Below, in pieces: positions 26,399 to 35,095 of a stretch of 64,000 bases of DNA (its first letter is position 1; each line of letters starts with the position of its first letter). The DNA comes from Sorangium aterium. Its GTDB lineage: Bacteria; Myxococcota_A; Polyangia; Polyangiales; Polyangiaceae. The stretch spans positions 1,171,001 to 1,235,000 of the forward strand of contig NZ_JAQNDK010000005.1 of assembly GCF_028368935.1 (NCBI RefSeq), given 5' to 3'. A model generated the notes under the pieces. That model did no database searches. It was not told the origin of the DNA and saw only the letters and a program-made list of their open reading frames with translations. Position numbers and translations under genes: made by a program.

Positions 26399-27397
26399 AT
26401 GTTGAAGCGAGGGTTCCTGGCAGGGTCGATGGTCTTGCTCCTGTCGGTCGGCGCCGGCTGCGTCGCGGAGATCGACGGCGGCGAGGACGAGGAAGCGTTG
26501 GCGGAGAGCTCGTTCGCGATGAGCAGGCTCAACGGCATGAACCTGAACGGGGTCCGCTTCAACGGGGTTCGGTTCAACGGGGTCCGCTTCAACGGGGTTC
26601 GGTTCAACGGGGTCTCGCTGGACGCGACGACGCTGGTCGGGACGCGCGAGGGCGACGGCGCGCCGGTCGCCGGGGCCGACTTCATCGGCGCGGACATCGA
26701 GGCGGTCCTGGACGATGGGTCGTCGGTCGCCGTCCGCATCACGAACGTCGTCGAGCGCGACGGGCTCCTCTACTACACGGTGAAGCACAACGCCGGCCCC
26801 GGGGTCTGGGTGAACATCTGCGGCGAGGGCCTCGACGCGATCCCGGTGAAGGGGACGTGGGACGCGGTGACGGGGGCTCACTCGGACGACGCGGGCATGT
26901 TCACGTTCGCCTGTCAGGGCGCCGCGATCGGGAAGTGCGCCGAGTGGGGCTACAGGGAATGGGAGGCCGAGGCGGAGTGCGCTGCGAGCGGCTGCGAGGA
27001 CAGGGATCTCTCGTACTTCCATCAAGCGTGCATCCGCATGGTGCGCGCGGACTACTGCGGCGACGGCGTGCCGCACACGCAGACCGGGACGGCGATCGAC
27101 GTCTGGGATGCGCTCGGCATCCAGACCGAGACGGTGGGCTCCGGCATGAGCCTCGAGGCCGAGTGGACGGCGGACGGCGCCGCCTGCGTCAAGCACACCC
27201 GGTGGAAGGGCCCCGGCGGCAGCAATCCGGATCGCGACTACATCCTGGCGCATTGCCCGGAGCGGTGGGCCGGGGACGATCCGAGCTGCGGCGGGATCGG
27301 CTCGACCTTCCACAAGGAAAACGGCTTCACGACGCCGCTCGGCCAGCGGCGCATCCTGCGGAACGCGTCGTTCACGACCAACGTGAGCCCCCAGTAG
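26399..27397 (+). CDS. ADYC-domain secreted lipoprotein with NGVRF repeats
   Basis: Exported lipoprotein of 332 aa. The signal peptide ends at a lipobox (SVGAGC, Cys about 21). A GGAG ribosome binding site is placed well before ATG 26399. Near the N terminus sit four NGVRF pentapeptides preceded by NGMNLNGVRF-like units and followed by NGVSLD, similar to pentapeptide-repeat coils. The remainder matches the ADYC-type proteins common in myxobacteria: VKHNAGPGVWVNICGEG, then CIRMVRADYCGDGVPHT, then DYILAHCPERW. Paired Cys residues suggest disulfides outside the cell. Function is unknown. A hairpin follows at 27414. Confidence 0.8.
   Translation: MLKRGFLAGSMVLLLSVGAGCVAEIDGGEDEEALAESSFAMSRLNGMNLNGVRFNGVRFNGVRFNGVRFNGVSLDATTLVGTREGDGAPVAGADFIGADIEAVLDDGSSVAVRITNVVERDGLLYYTVKHNAGPGVWVNICGEGLDAIPVKGTWDAVTGAHSDDAGMFTFACQGAAIGKCAEWGYREWEAEAECAASGCEDRDLSYFHQACIRMVRADYCGDGVPHTQTGTAIDVWDALGIQTETVGSGMSLEAEWTADGAACVKHTRWKGPGGSNPDRDYILAHCPERWAGDDPSCGGIGSTFHKENGFTTPLGQRRILRNASFTTNVSPQ
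26546..26605 (+). repeat. 4 x 15-bp NGVRF repeat
   Basis: Four 15-base units encode AsnGlyValArgPhe. Units alternate between two synonymous spellings (GTCCGCTTC and GTTCGGTTC), so the true duplicated unit is 30 bases and was copied once, recently. Confidence 0.9.
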
Positions 27398-27413
27398 GCG
27401 GCGCCGTCGCGCA

Positions 27414-27439
27414 GGTCCGGGCGCGGTCACGCCCGGGCC
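27414..27439. terminator. Candidate terminator hairpin after ADYC lipoprotein
   Basis: A 10-bp stem with one G-T wobble (GGTCCGGGCG / CGCCCGGGCC) and a 6-base loop lies 17 bases after the stop. No T tract follows. Confidence 0.4.
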
Positions 27440-27643
27440 GGGGAGTGCCGGAGTGTGTCAGCGCTGCGGCGCGACGATCGAGGGTGTGTGTGCCGCGCTT
27501 CCCGCAGAGACCGCTGATCTCGACGCGATCGAGCTGCGACCGGCGGTGGTACATGGCTTGCGATAGCGGCCCGCACAAGCCGCCCTGTTCCAGGCTCCTC
27601 GCAGCGCTCATGAGGCAGCAGGCATGGGCTGGAGGTGCACGCC

Positions 27644-28813
27644 ATGCTGCTCGACCGATCCTTTCGACGAACGCTCATCGCCCGTTTCCTCCTGAGCGCC
27701 GGCCCCTCGACGGCCGCTGCCCTCTTCGTCGCAGCTGCGGGCTGCGGGGAGCCCGAAGCCGAGCCCGCCGACATCCGGTGCTTCGAGTGGCACGAGGACC
27801 TCGGAGCGTGCCTGGACCGCCGGCAGGCGTGGGAGGAGTTCGAGAGCATCTACTGGCACTGCGAAGACAGGGTCGTGTCGGTGGAGAGCGACGGAGAGCT
27901 GCGCGACGGCGCGTGCTGCTACGAGGTGAAAGCCGAGGATCTGAGCGATACCTGCCCCATGGAGGGCCGGCCGTTCACGCTCGAGGGGCACCGGGTGACC
28001 GCGGCGCCGCGGGAGGCGGAGGCCGGATGGCTCGGGCGTGCGACGGCGAGCGGCGCGGGGGGGCAGCGGCCTTCGCTGGCGGAGCTGACGGACGAGGAGC
28101 GGGAGACGCTCGCCGGCGGCTGGCTCCGGAGCGCGCTCGAGGAGCACGCGTCGGTGGCGTCGTTCGCGCGCTTCGCGCTGGATCTCATGGCGCACGGCGC
28201 GCCGTCGTCGCTCGTCGAGGCCGCCCACATCGCCGCGCTCGACGAGGTCGGCCACGCCCGCCTCGGGTTCTCGCTCGCGGCCGCCTACCGGGGCGCCCCC
28301 GTCGGACCCTCGGCGTTCCCCATGCCGCCGGCGGTGCCGATCGCCGCGGATCTCGTGGCGCTGGCGCGCGCCGCCGCGGAGGAGGGCTGCGTGGGCGAGA
28401 CCGTGGCCGCGGTGATCGCGGCGGAGAAGCGCGCCCGCGCCGAGGATTCTGCGGCGCGGGCGGCGCTCGAGGTGATCGCGGAGGACGAGTCCCGGCACGC
28501 CGAGCTCGCCTGGCTGACGGTGGCGTGGGCGATCGGGGCCGGCGGCGAGCCGGTCCGCCGCGCCGTGGCCGAGGTGTTCGAGGCCGCCGCGGCGTCGCTG
28601 CAGCGTCCGCCCCCGCCGGGGGCCGAGCCGGGCGGCGGCCGCGCCGCGGCGCTCGCGGCGCACGGCCACCTCGGCGGGGCCGACGTGCGCGCGCTGCAGG
28701 GCGCCGCGCTCGCCCAGGTGGTGCTGCCGTGTGCGCGCGCGCTGGGGCTCTGGGAGCGGAGCGCTGCCCGGAGCACCGGGCGAGTCGAGGAGAGGTACCG
28801 CCAGGACGCCTGA
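27644..28813 (+). CDS. Ferritin-like di-iron lipoprotein (paralogue 1)
   Basis: Exported protein of 389 aa. An N-terminal basic stretch and hydrophobic segment end in a lipobox-like AAAGC at about 29. A Cys-rich region follows, including ACCYEVKAEDL and then GRPFTLEGHRV. From about 150 to 320 comes a four-helix ferritin-like domain. Candidate iron ligands are EEHASVASFARF, ALDEVGHARLG, EEGCVGETVAAV and AEDESRHAELAW, which is two E and E-x-x-H sets. ATG 27644 is preferred over GTG 27635 because GGAGG lies 8 bases before it. A second protein with the same architecture is encoded at 44836. An oxidation or iron-handling role at the cell surface is inferred. Confidence 0.8.
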   Translation: MLLDRSFRRTLIARFLLSAGPSTAAALFVAAAGCGEPEAEPADIRCFEWHEDLGACLDRRQAWEEFESIYWHCEDRVVSVESDGELRDGACCYEVKAEDLSDTCPMEGRPFTLEGHRVTAAPREAEAGWLGRATASGAGGQRPSLAELTDEERETLAGGWLRSALEEHASVASFARFALDLMAHGAPSSLVEAAHIAALDEVGHARLGFSLAAAYRGAPVGPSAFPMPPAVPIAADLVALARAAAEEGCVGETVAAVIAAEKRARAEDSAARAALEVIAEDESRHAELAWLTVAWAIGAGGEPVRRAVAEVFEAAAASLQRPPPPGAEPGGGRAAALAAHGHLGGADVRALQGAALAQVVLPCARALGLWERSAARSTGRVEERYRQDA

Positions 28814-29005
28814 AGGCGCAGAGAGGTGTCTTCTCGGGAGACGCCGAGAGAGGCCTCGTGTTCTTCGTGGCAACGCGCAGGGGGCGATTCGCTCGCTCGC
28901 GCGCCGCGCGACCAGGCCGGCCCGCCAGGCGAGCAATACCCTCACGTCCTGACCGAAAGCTAAGGTACCACCCGATGCGCAGTCCACGCTATACATGCGC
29001 TGGCC

Positions 29006-29839
29006 ATGCGCTGGACACCTGGGAAACGCAGTGCGAACCTCCGAGACCTCCGCGGCGCATCCGGCGGAGCGAAGCTCGGTGTCGGCGGGACGGTGATCCT
29101 GCTCGTGCTCTCGCTGGTCTTCGGCAAGGATCTCCTGTCGGGGCTCGGTCAGGGGGCCGCGACCCCCGGCGGGCAAAACGGGCGCACGAGCTCGCCCGAG
29201 GAGGAGCGGCTCGTCGACTTCGTGTCCTTCGTGCTCGACGACACCGAGGCCGTGTGGAAGCAGGTGTTCAGCCAGAAGGGGCAGGCCTATCCGGCGCCCC
29301 AGCTGACGGTGTTCACCGACTCCGTGAGGTCGGGCTGCGGTATCGGCGAGGCGGCGATGGGCCCGTTCTACTGCCCGGCGGATCGGACGGCGTACATCGA
29401 CCTCGGCTTCTACCGCGAGCTCAAGGCGCGGTTCGGCGCGCCAGGCGACTTCGCCCAGGCCTACGTGCTGGCCCACGAGATCGGCCACCACGTGCAGAAC
29501 GTGCTCGGGACCGAGCGCCGCCTGCGCCAGCTGCAGGCCGCGCGCCCGGGCGAGAAGAACGCGCTCTCCGTGAAGATGGAGCTCCAGGCGGACTGCTTCG
29601 CCGGCGTGTGGGCCCACTCCACGGCGAAGCGCGACCTGCTCGAGGCGGGCGACGTCGAGGAGGCCCTCCGGGCCGCGTCCGCGATCGGCGACGATCGGCT
29701 GCAGAAGGCCGCGACCGGCAGGGTCAACCCGGAGACGTGGACGCACGGCTCGTCGGCGCAGCGGGTCACCTGGTTCAAGCGCGGCATGCAGGGCGGCCGC
29801 GTCGAGGACTGCGACACGTTCGCGGAGGGCACGCCCTGA
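29006..29839 (+). CDS. Neutral zinc metallopeptidase (YpfJ family)
   Basis: Membrane-anchored peptidase of 277 aa. It starts MRWTPGKRSANLRDLRG. One N-terminal transmembrane segment (VGGTVILLVLSLVFG) at about 27-41 leaves the rest in the periplasm. The zinc-binding HEIGHH motif sits in YVLAHEIGHHVQNVLG, and KMELQADCFAGVWAHS carries the downstream Glu/Asp ligand region. CGIGEAAMGPFYCPADR is also a family hallmark. Length and layout are normal for the YpfJ/UPF0042-unrelated zinc metallopeptidase family (PF04228). It is an isolated gene, and its substrate is unknown. Confidence 0.9.
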   Translation: MRWTPGKRSANLRDLRGASGGAKLGVGGTVILLVLSLVFGKDLLSGLGQGAATPGGQNGRTSSPEEERLVDFVSFVLDDTEAVWKQVFSQKGQAYPAPQLTVFTDSVRSGCGIGEAAMGPFYCPADRTAYIDLGFYRELKARFGAPGDFAQAYVLAHEIGHHVQNVLGTERRLRQLQAARPGEKNALSVKMELQADCFAGVWAHSTAKRDLLEAGDVEEALRAASAIGDDRLQKAATGRVNPETWTHGSSAQRVTWFKRGMQGGRVEDCDTFAEGTP

Positions 29840-29992
29840 ACAGGCGGCGGTGTACGCTGCTCGCCCGCCGATGGTCTCGCCGCACGGTGCCCCTCGCTCC
29901 ACGACGCAAGGTCGCCTTCGCCCTCGTGCGCGTCCCCTTCACCTTCGTGCGCTCCATTTCTCTCGGGGCTCTGCCCCGGCCCCGGAGGCGCC

Positions 29993-32854
29993 GTGAGCTC
30001 GCGCGAGGCGCCTGACTCCTGGACCTCCGCGCCGCGGTCGATCCCGGAGGTCATCGAGGACAGCCTCCCTCAGATCGAGGTGCGCCTGCGCCCGCGCGCC
30101 ATCGCCACGGTCGTCGCGCGCGTCACGGCCGACCTGGGCGACGAGGAGTACCCGAGGCCCGCGCTGCTCGCGGCGCTCGCCCGGTGCGCGGACGGGGCGG
30201 CCGCCGAGGTCGATCGGCTGCGCAGCGCCGAGTCCGCGCTCGTGCTCGCCTACCAGTCGGCCGCCACCCCCGCCGAGCGGCGCGAGCTCCTCGCCCGGCA
30301 GCTCCGCGTCTGGGCGCGAGAGCGCAGGCAGAGCGCGAGGAGCGGCGCGGCCTCCCTGCTCGGCTGGGCCGTGGCGCGCGTCGAGCAGGCCGGCGATCTC
30401 TCGGCGCTCGGCCGCAACCTCGACCTCGAGGCGGCGCAGGAGCGCTTCGCCACCGCCATCGCCGACCGCCTCGACGAGATCGAGATCGCCTACCACGCGC
30501 TCACCCACCTCGCGCAGCACCTCGACGACCCGTCCGACGCGCTGCACGTGGCCCGCGACGGCGGCGTCCTTCGGCTCGCCGTGGCGCACGCCGAGCCGAG
30601 CCGCCCCGCGCCCGTCCGCCGGGCCGCGCTGCTCGCCGCCGTCGCCCTCCTGCACCGCCTCCCGGCGCGCGAGCGGCTCGGCCACCTCGGGCTCGACGCG
30701 GCCCGCTCCGTGCTCGCGTGGTCGCGCGGGGTCAACGCGTCCCGCTGGGTGCAGATCGCCGCCCTCGAGATCGGCGTCCTCCTGTTCCCCGACGAGGCGT
30801 TCTCCCTGCTGGCCGAGCGCCTGCGCGCGCGGGACGCCGCCGACAAGGACGGCCCCATCCTCCGCCGCAACGCCCTGCGCCTGCTCGGCGCGGCGGCGCG
30901 CCCGTCCGCCCCGGTGATCCTGCTCGATCGCGCGGCGCGCCTCACCGGCGCGGCGCGGGACCCGCGCCGCTGGAGCGGCGCGCAGGCCAGCCGCGCCAGC
31001 CGGTCGAGCATCGCGCCGGAGACCGCCGCCGCCCCCGGAGGCGCCCGCGAGGGCTCCGAGGGCGCCGAGCCGCCCGACGCGCCCGCGCCCGACTCGGCGC
31101 CCCGGCTCAGCGCCGATCCCGCGGCCGGCGCGCCGCCTGCCCGCATGGCGCCCGCGAGCGTGGACCCGCTCGCCATCGCGCTGCTCGCCCGCGACGACCC
31201 GAGCGAGCACGTCCGCCAGGAGCTCGTGCGCCAGCTCGTCGAGCTCGGCGGCGCCGACGCCCTCACGGCGCTCGTCGAGCTCGCCGAGGGCGACGGGTCG
31301 CCTCGCGTCCGCGGGTACGCGCTGCGGGAGCTCTCGCGGCACGCGACCGACCACGCGGACGCCGCCCCGTTCGCCGAGCGCGCCGTCCGGTTCGCCCTCG
31401 CGAAGCCCGGCCCGCCGCTCGCGTCCCGCGCGGCCCTCGAGGCGGTGCGCACGCTCTGCGCCGGGCCTTATGCCCCGCTGCCTCCGGGGACGTTCGTCGA
31501 GCTGCTCGCCGAGTTCGCGAGCCGCCCGGCGATCTCGCCGGACCTGTCGGACGAGGCCGCCGCCGCGCTGCGGCTGCTCGAGGTCGAGAGCCGCCCGGTC
31601 GCCGAGCACATCCGCCAGACGCTCCTCGCCGCGGCGTCGGAGCTCCTGGAGGGCGAGAGCGCGCCGGTCGAGCTCCCGGCCGACGCCGAGCCCAGGGACG
31701 TCGAGCGCGCGCTCGCGGTCGCGTCACGCGGCGACATGACGTACACGCTGCGGCGCCGCGGCCGGGGACGGTACCTGCTCACGCGCGGCGAGCCGCGCGG
31801 CTTCCGCCTCTGGCGGCTCGTCCACGAGATGCGCACGCCGATGCCGGACAAGCGCAAGGGGTGGATCCACACGAGCGGCCGCCTGTTCGCGGGCGAGCTC
31901 GTCGCGCCGCCGGTCGGCATGGCGGAGGTCACGCCGACGCGCGTGCCGGGCGAGCGCCACGTGTACCCGCCCGTCGGCGGCTGGGGTCCGTTCGTCCCGC
32001 GCATCGACGACCTGCTCGCCGCCGCCAGCCTGACCCAGCGCGAGATCCGCCTCATCACGGCGCGCGGCACGGTCACGGTGCGCGGCCCGGCCAAGCTCGC
32101 GCACCGGCTGCGCGCCCGCGCCCTGCTCACGCTGCGCTACGACCGCTACGCCCAGGCCCGCATGCGCGCGCTCGTGGCGCAGGAGCCGGCCGAGCAGAAG
32201 AAGTTCACGCTGATGACGGGCGAGCTCGGCTTCACGGTCGCGCTCGGCGACACCGGGGGCGAGGTCGAGGGGCGCCCGTACGCGATTGAGCCGCACCTGC
32301 CGGTCAAGTACCTCGCGGTCGCGCTGCCGCCTGTGCTCCAGAGCGGCCGCGACTGGCTCGCCGGCCCGTCGGTGCCCGTCTGGATCGACGGCTTCTTCTC
32401 GTACCTCGTCTCTCCGGCGGGCAACGTCCCGACGCAGCTCGCGTGGATCGTGTTCCTCGTCCTCGCGTACATGGTGCTGCGGGCCGCGTGGATCGCGGCG
32501 CAGATCGAGCGCGCCCGCCGGGGCATCCCGCTCACGATCGGCGGCTGGGGGACGCGCGGCAAGAGCGGCTCGGAGCGGCTCAAGGCCGCGCTGTTCCACG
32601 CGCTCCGCTACGACGTCGTCGTGAAGACGACCGGCTGCGAGGCGATGTTCATCCACGCCATGCGCGACCTGCCGGCGCAGGAGATCTTCATCACCGCCCG
32701 TACGACAAGGCGACGATCTGGGAGCAGCGGAACATCCTCACCGCCGGGCGGAACCTCCGCGCCCAGGTGTTCCTCTGGGAGTGCATGGCGCTCCAGCCGC
32801 TCTTCGTGGACACGCTCTGCTCCGAGTGGATGCGCGACGAGATCACGACGCTGA
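29993..32854 (+). CDS. HEAT - membrane - Mur ligase-like protein, N-terminal part (frameshifted)
   Basis: This frame codes for about 900 meaningful residues; after base 32692 it drifts into an out-of-frame tail. GTG 29993 has GGAGG 7 bases upstream. The N-terminal 500 residues are helical, HEAT-like (VDPLAIALLARDDPSEHVRQ, ALVELAEGDGSPRVRGYALR). A soluble central domain follows, then a membrane segment at about 816-840 (WIVFLVLAYMVLRAAWIAA). A Mur ligase-type P loop, TIGGWGTRGKSGSERLK, lies at about 850. That P loop resembles the PgsB/CapB amide ligases of poly-gamma-glutamate synthesis. Homologous sequence continues in another frame from 32692 (separate entry). Restoring one base would give about 1545 aa. 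Confidence 0.7.
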   Translation: MSSREAPDSWTSAPRSIPEVIEDSLPQIEVRLRPRAIATVVARVTADLGDEEYPRPALLAALARCADGAAAEVDRLRSAESALVLAYQSAATPAERRELLARQLRVWARERRQSARSGAASLLGWAVARVEQAGDLSALGRNLDLEAAQERFATAIADRLDEIEIAYHALTHLAQHLDDPSDALHVARDGGVLRLAVAHAEPSRPAPVRRAALLAAVALLHRLPARERLGHLGLDAARSVLAWSRGVNASRWVQIAALEIGVLLFPDEAFSLLAERLRARDAADKDGPILRRNALRLLGAAARPSAPVILLDRAARLTGAARDPRRWSGAQASRASRSSIAPETAAAPGGAREGSEGAEPPDAPAPDSAPRLSADPAAGAPPARMAPASVDPLAIALLARDDPSEHVRQELVRQLVELGGADALTALVELAEGDGSPRVRGYALRELSRHATDHADAAPFAERAVRFALAKPGPPLASRAALEAVRTLCAGPYAPLPPGTFVELLAEFASRPAISPDLSDEAAAALRLLEVESRPVAEHIRQTLLAAASELLEGESAPVELPADAEPRDVERALAVASRGDMTYTLRRRGRGRYLLTRGEPRGFRLWRLVHEMRTPMPDKRKGWIHTSGRLFAGELVAPPVGMAEVTPTRVPGERHVYPPVGGWGPFVPRIDDLLAAASLTQREIRLITARGTVTVRGPAKLAHRLRARALLTLRYDRYAQARMRALVAQEPAEQKKFTLMTGELGFTVALGDTGGEVEGRPYAIEPHLPVKYLAVALPPVLQSGRDWLAGPSVPVWIDGFFSYLVSPAGNVPTQLAWIVFLVLAYMVLRAAWIAAQIERARRGIPLTIGGWGTRGKSGSERLKAALFHALRYDVVVKTTGCEAMFIHAMRDLPAQEIFITARTTRRRSGSSGTSSPPGGTSAPRCSSGSAWRSSRSSWTRSAPSGCATRSRR

Positions 32855-34629
32855 CGAACGCCTACCCGGATCACGAGGACATCCAGGGCCCCGGGGGCGA
32901 GGACGTCGCCCGGGTGATCGCGCGCTTCATGCCCACGGACGGGCTGTCGTTCACGACGGAGGAGCAGATGCTCCCGCTGCTCAAGGACCAGGCGCAGCGG
33001 AAGGGGACGAACCTCGTCGCGATCCCGCCGATCGACGCGGACCTCCTGCCGGTCGACCTCCTGGATCGGCTCCCGTACCAGGAGCACCCGCGCAACGTGG
33101 CGCTGGTGCTGGCGCTCGCGGACCATTTCGGCGTCGATCGCGAGTTCGCGCTGGTCGAGATCGCGGATCACGTGATCCTCGATCTCGGCGTCCTGAAGAC
33201 GTACCCGACGGTGCAGTACCGGGGGCGGAAGCTGACGTTCTCGAACGGGATGAGCGCGAACGAGCGCGCCGGGTTCATGTCGAACTGGACGCGGCTCGCG
33301 TTCGACAAGCACGACATGGACGCGACGCCCGGCAAGGCGACGGTGATGGTGGTGAACAACCGCGCGGACCGGGTCGCGCGGTCGCGCGTGTTCGCGCAGA
33401 TCATCGTGGAGGACATCGGGGTCGATCACGTGGTGCTGATCAACTCGAACCTCGGCGGGATGATGCAGTTCATCACCGAGGGGCTCGACGCGCGGCTCCG
33501 GGACATGGTGATCACGGGCGACGGGGGCAAGGAGCGCGCGCTCGAGCGCTTCGACGAGCAGATGAAGAAGCTGGGCATCCCGGCGCGGGCGGGCGCCTTC
33601 GAGGAGGATCTCACCCGGATGCTGCGCGCGCTGCCGGCGATCGACGAGGCGGCGGCGGCGGCGATCGTGGGCGGCCCCGGGGTGGCGGGGAAGAAGGGGG
33701 AGCCCGAGGCGATCGAGGCGGCGGTGAAGCAGGCCCTGGAGGCGCACGCGCCGCCGGCGGGGGAGGACGACATCCGCCCGGACATCATCCACCACGCGGC
33801 GCGGCTGTCGCGGCGGCTCGCGCGCCGGGACAAGGCGCGCGCGGAGGTGGAGGCGGCGCTGTCGCGGGGCGCGGACGCCGAGGCCAACCAGGCGTTCCGG
33901 GTGGCGTTCCGCGAGCTGTGCCTCGAGCGCATCGCGGTCCTGTGGAACGCCGACGCGAAGGGGGACAAGGTGATCGACTTCATCACGCGCGAGATCCCGC
34001 CGGGGTTCGACGCGCGGCTGATGGGGTCGCAGAACATCAAGGGGACCGGGCTCGACTTCGTCTACCGGTGGCTCTCGATGGATCGCGTGAGGACCGCGAT
34101 CGAGCGGATGCAGAGCAACGCGTCGGCGCGGCGCGAGGTGCTGACGTTCTTCCTTTCGTACTCGGACTTCGGCCTGATCGATCTGCGCGAGGCGCTCGCC
34201 GCGACGCGCGCGGCGAAGGAGCAGGGCGGCGCCGGGTGGGCGGAGCACGCGAACCTGATCGACGGGGCGATCCGCAGGCTCGAGGCGCTCGACAAGGAGA
34301 AGACGGCGGCGCTCGTGGTGACGGGCAAGACGGGGGTCGGGACGAAGGTGCTGCTCCGGATAGAGCAGTTCGTCGATCACATGGACTCGGTGCGCCGGAC
34401 GCGGTGGGCGAAGATCGTGATGGACGATCTGTTCGCGATGCGCATCGGGCACGGCCAGGCCGCGCTGCTGCTGCGGGAGATCGTGGGGCGGCAGAAGGGC
34501 GGCTGGCTTGCGAAGGATCTCGCCAAGTGGGTGGAGAAGCGCAGGGCGTGGCTCGAGAGCCGCAGGAAGAAGCAGCCGAAGAAGGCCGAGCCGGCCGCGC
34601 CGCCGGGGGCGGCGGCGGAGCCGGGGTAG
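32692..34629 (+). CDS. HEAT - membrane - Mur ligase-like protein, C-terminal part (frameshifted)
   Basis: Continuation of the previous gene in the next frame. It begins HRPYDKATIWEQRNILTAG, where PgsB/CapB ligases have a Y-R-P-Y-D-K-like start. The Mur ligase central region is present (DHVILDLGVLKTYPTVQYRG, TVMVVNNRADRVARS, then VVLINSNLGGMMQF). The last 300 residues are helical (FDARLMGSQNIKGTGLDFVY) and end in a Lys/Pro/Ala tail. It has no start codon of its own at the junction; the first in-frame ATG is 32785. The strongly coding composition right up to the junction argues for a sequencing error or a very recent mutation. Downstream there is no pgsC/capC partner. Confidence 0.7.
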   Translation, partial: HRPYDKATIWEQRNILTAGRNLRAQVFLWECMALQPLFVDTLCSEWMRDEITTLTNAYPDHEDIQGPGGEDVARVIARFMPTDGLSFTTEEQMLPLLKDQAQRKGTNLVAIPPIDADLLPVDLLDRLPYQEHPRNVALVLALADHFGVDREFALVEIADHVILDLGVLKTYPTVQYRGRKLTFSNGMSANERAGFMSNWTRLAFDKHDMDATPGKATVMVVNNRADRVARSRVFAQIIVEDIGVDHVVLINSNLGGMMQFITEGLDARLRDMVITGDGGKERALERFDEQMKKLGIPARAGAFEEDLTRMLRALPAIDEAAAAAIVGGPGVAGKKGEPEAIEAAVKQALEAHAPPAGEDDIRPDIIHHAARLSRRLARRDKARAEVEAALSRGADAEANQAFRVAFRELCLERIAVLWNADAKGDKVIDFITREIPPGFDARLMGSQNIKGTGLDFVYRWLSMDRVRTAIERMQSNASARREVLTFFLSYSDFGLIDLREALAATRAAKEQGGAGWAEHANLIDGAIRRLEALDKEKTAALVVTGKTGVGTKVLLRIEQFVDHMDSVRRTRWAKIVMDDLFAMRIGHGQAALLLREIVGRQKGGWLAKDLAKWVEKRRAWLESRRKKQPKKAEPAAPPGAAAEPG

Positions 34630-34700
34630 AGGGGGAGTAGGGGAGGGCGCGCCGGGGGCGCCTCGCCTCCGCCGGGCGGAAGCCCTGAGCTGTCCGCGAG

Positions 34701-35010
34701 ATGGCGCATCCTGCCAGGCGCACCGGGCTCTCGCCCGCGGAGTATCTCGCGTTCGAGCGGGCTTCCGGGCAGAAGTACGAGTACGCGAACGGCGAGATCT
34801 TCGCGATATCGGGCTGCACCCGGGCGCACAGCCTGCTGGCCGGGGACATCCAGCGCGAGCTCGGCAACGCGCTGCTCGCTCGCGCCTGCGAGGTCCACAC
34901 CTCCGACATGCGCGTCAAGATCACGCCCACGGGGCGAGTCGGTCGGCGTCGTCATCCACGTCGATCGCGTCTATCTCAAGGTGCCGCTCGCGCCCTCCGC
35001 GAGCGATTGA
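34701..35010 (+). pseudogene. Uma2-family endonuclease, internally deleted
   Basis: The first 75 codons match the N terminus of Uma2/DUF820 PD-(D/E)XK proteins (LSPAEYLAFERASGQKYEYA, NGEIFAISG, HTSDMRVKITPTG). The sequence then jumps in another frame to SVGVVIHVDRVYLKVPLAP and a stop at 35008-35010, which looks like the extreme C terminus of the same family. The catalytic middle of roughly 90 residues is missing and the frame is shifted, so the gene is dead. Uma2 genes are multi-copy and unstable in myxobacteria. Confidence 0.65.
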
Positions 35011-35095
35011 GCTGTGGCCCGGGGAGGCTCCGGGGGCGTCTGATGCGGTGCGCTATTCTGCACGACGGACTCGCCTGCGCTCCCCTCGCGCGCCA

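Noticed and set aside
29993..32854. The C-terminal 50 residues of this frame as real protein
   Set aside because: Sequence after 32692 is Arg/Ser-rich and out of frame with the Mur ligase continuation.
35011..35095. Terminator between Uma2 remnant and oxygenase
   Set aside because: Only a 5-bp stem (CCCGG / CCGGG) is found, which is expected by chance in GC-rich DNA.
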